DNA from: CALKZN01 sp964633815
GTDB lineage: Bacteria > Pseudomonadota > Gammaproteobacteria > Arenicellales > Arenicellaceae
Reading direction: 5' to 3'
Length of the DNA: 5,635 nucleotides
NCBI GenBank assembly: GCA_964633815.1
Contig: CAZWHW010000054.1
Span: forward strand, 1-5,635
Part shown: piece by piece, positions 4,050 through 5,635 of the stretch
Position numbering within the stretch: position 1 is the stretch's first letter
Layout of the letters: each line of letters begins with the position of its first letter
The notes under the pieces: model-generated
Database searches by the model: none
What the model was told of the DNA's origin: nothing
The model's input: the letters and a program-made list of their open reading frames with translations, nothing else
Made by a program: the position numbers and the translations under genes

Positions 4050-5635
4050 TTAATATTCCAACTGGAAGTTTTTATGCCCACATAGGCGCTTCAATTGCTT
4101 CATCATATCAGCCGTTGGTTTAACCAGCCAAGACTGATTTGGCACAAAATCCACACTAGCGCTATCGGTTGCAAGAGACAAATGCACATGACAATGAGCA
4201 TTTTCATCATGCACCAACACTTGCTGCAATTGATCAATTAAATTAGCATCAACCTTATGTTGCTGAAGCTCAATTCGTAGTCGCGCCGCCAATTCAGCTC
4301 GAACACCGTCAAGACTATAAACAGAATCTACGACAATTCGCATTTGCTCAGTATGAGGATTCTTAGATACAGTCGCTTTAATAATTACAATTTGATCCGC
4401 CTGAATCAATTCCGAAAATTGATCCAATTGCTCTTGATAAACTACCAACTCTTTTCGAGCCGTTTGATCATCTAAAGTAATGAACATCATTTTTTCGCCA
4501 CGTTTGGTAATTTTGACTCGGCATTCAATAATCAAACCAGCAATAGTCACAGACTTTTTGCCATAATCCACATTGACATCCATTAGCGATGTGCCAGCTA
4601 CTTTACGAATCTCATCCAAATGCACATCAATAGGGTGTCCACTCAAATATAGACCTAAATTCTCTTTTTCAAAACTCAATAGTTCATTCTCTTCCCAAGG
4701 CTCAGCTTGTTTCAAATTTTGCACTGTTTGTTCAGGAGCTTCGATTGCAAACAACTCATTTTGCCCTGCCTCAACTGATTTAGCACGTTGAGAAGCAGCT
4801 TCAAGCGCCAAATCAATACTTTCGAAAATACTAGCTCGGTGATCACCAAATGCATCAAAAGCACCCGCTTTAGTAAGTGCCTCTAAAGACCGGCGACCTA
4901 TCTTTTTAACATCCACCCGAGAACATAAGTCAAATAAGTCTTTGTACAAGCCATTTTGCTCTCTTTCATCAACCAAATGCTCCAATACGGCTTGGCCCAC
5001 ACCTTTAACAGCACCCAAACCGTAAACAATCTCTTGCGCACTTCTAGAACAAAATCGATAGCTACAATCATTAATATTTGGTGGTGTCACATTGACACCC
5101 AAAGTATTCGCTTCATGCAAATAAATCACTATTCGATCCGTTGAATCCATGTCTTCCGACATGGAAGCTGCCAGAAATTCACTGGGGTAATGCGTTTTTA
5201 ACCATGCAGTTTGATATGAAATAACAGCATATGCAGCCGAGTGCGCTTTATTAAAACCATAGGCTGCAAATTTTTCCATTAAATCAAACACTGAACCTGA
5301 AATCTCGGGATTAATATTTTTCTCAGCAGCACCTTTTAGAAAAATTTCCCGTTGTTTCGCCATTTCTTCTGGCTTTTTCTTACCCATGGCACGGCGTAAC
5401 ATATCTGCACCACCCAAGGTATAACCCGCCATATCTTGAGCGATCTGCATCACCTGCTCTTGATAAACGATCACCCCATAAGTGGATTTCAAAATTGGCT
5501 CTAAAATTGGATCATCATAAACAATAGGCTCGCGACCATGTTTGCGATTAACAAATGTTTGATCCATTTGAGCGCCCAAAGGGCCGGGACGATATAACGA
5601 TAAGAGTGCCACAATCTCATCAAAATTTTCAATCT
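4050..5635 (-). CDS. dnaE: DNA polymerase III alpha subunit, C-terminal part (5' end outside window)
   Basis: DnaE is the catalytic subunit of the replicative polymerase. About 528 codons of roughly 1150 are here, and the frame is open to the window edge; the GTG at 5610-5612 is internal, not a start. Motifs in order, with residue 1 at that GTG, are LYRPGPL 6-12, KHGRE 24-28 and GVIVYQEQVMQIAQ 46-59. These are followed by YTLGGADMLRRAMGKKKPEE 64-83 and GFNKAHSAAYAVISYQTAWL 119-138. The helix-hairpin-helix GLGAVKGVG is at 198-206. QNELF at 284-288 (bases 4749-4763) fits the internal beta-clamp-binding motif (QADMF in E. coli). An OB-fold (about 350-430) and the tau-binding C-terminal domain ending QLEY follow. 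The catalytic aspartates and PHP domain lie upstream, outside the window. Stop is TAA; the oxygenase follows after 21 nt. Confidence 0.97.
   Translation of the reverse strand, partial: IENFDEIVALLSLYRPGPLGAQMDQTFVNRKHGREPIVYDDPILEPILKSTYGVIVYQEQVMQIAQDMAGYTLGGADMLRRAMGKKKPEEMAKQREIFLKGAAEKNINPEISGSVFDLMEKFAAYGFNKAHSAAYAVISYQTAWLKTHYPSEFLAASMSEDMDSTDRIVIYLHEANTLGVNVTPPNINDCSYRFCSRSAQEIVYGLGAVKGVGQAVLEHLVDEREQNGLYKDLFDLCSRVDVKKIGRRSLEALTKAGAFDAFGDHRASIFESIDLALEAASQRAKSVEAGQNELFAIEAPEQTVQNLKQAEPWEENELLSFEKENLGLYLSGHPIDVHLDEIRKVAGTSLMDVNVDYGKKSVTIAGLIIECRVKITKRGEKMMFITLDDQTARKELVVYQEQLDQFSELIQADQIVIIKATVSKNPHTEQMRIVVDSVYSLDGVRAELAARLRIELQQHKVDANLIDQLQQVLVHDENAHCHVHLSLATDSASVDFVPNQSWLVKPTADMMKQLKRLCGHKNFQLEY

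Noticed and set aside
4573..4791. Plus-strand open frames opposite dnaE (also 4956-5144)
   Set aside because: They are antisense to well-conserved DnaE sequence, with no independent coding evidence.

Overview
The window is chromosomal housekeeping DNA from a gammaproteobacterium with a moderately low G+C content (about 40%, judged by eye). The assignment rests on close, gap-poor similarity of EF-G, S7, S12, the EF-Tu N-terminus and the DnaE C-terminus to their Escherichia coli counterparts. The genus cannot be named from this sequence alone. All six genes are on the minus strand, so transcription runs from high to low coordinates.

Upstream block (5635 to 3468): the last ~528 codons of dnaE, the replicative DNA polymerase III alpha subunit, are followed after 21 nt by a 186-residue protein with the full residue set of a 2-oxoglutarate/Fe(II) oxygenase of the prolyl-hydroxylase type (H101, D103, H161, R174). 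It is probably cotranscribed with dnaE.

Control region (3467 to 3201): a 267-nt non-coding stretch holds a near-consensus sigma-70 promoter (TTGACA, 17 bp, TAGAAT) with a G+C-rich discriminator. It is followed by a leader of about 115 nt with a perfect 8-bp stem.

str operon (3200 to 1): rpsL (S12), rpsG (S7), fusA (EF-G, GTG start) and the first 18 codons of tuf (EF-Tu) in the classical order. Spacers are 38 nt (rpsL-rpsG), 125 nt (rpsG-fusA) and 42 nt (fusA-tuf). The rpsG-fusA spacer is structured: a terminator-like hairpin with a U-rich tail, a TATAAT box and two mutually exclusive hairpins just before the fusA ribosome-binding site.

The str genes supply the decoding-centre protein S12, the 30S head protein S7 and the two elongation GTPases. 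The most interesting feature is the oxygenase beside them. Two known translation targets of prolyl hydroxylases of this fold are the S12 family (eukaryotic Rps23/uS12) and EF-Tu (Pseudomonas), and both are encoded in the adjacent operon. A functional link is an inference, not something the sequence proves. A second point is synteny: the str operon follows dnaE plus the oxygenase, not rpoBC as in many relatives.
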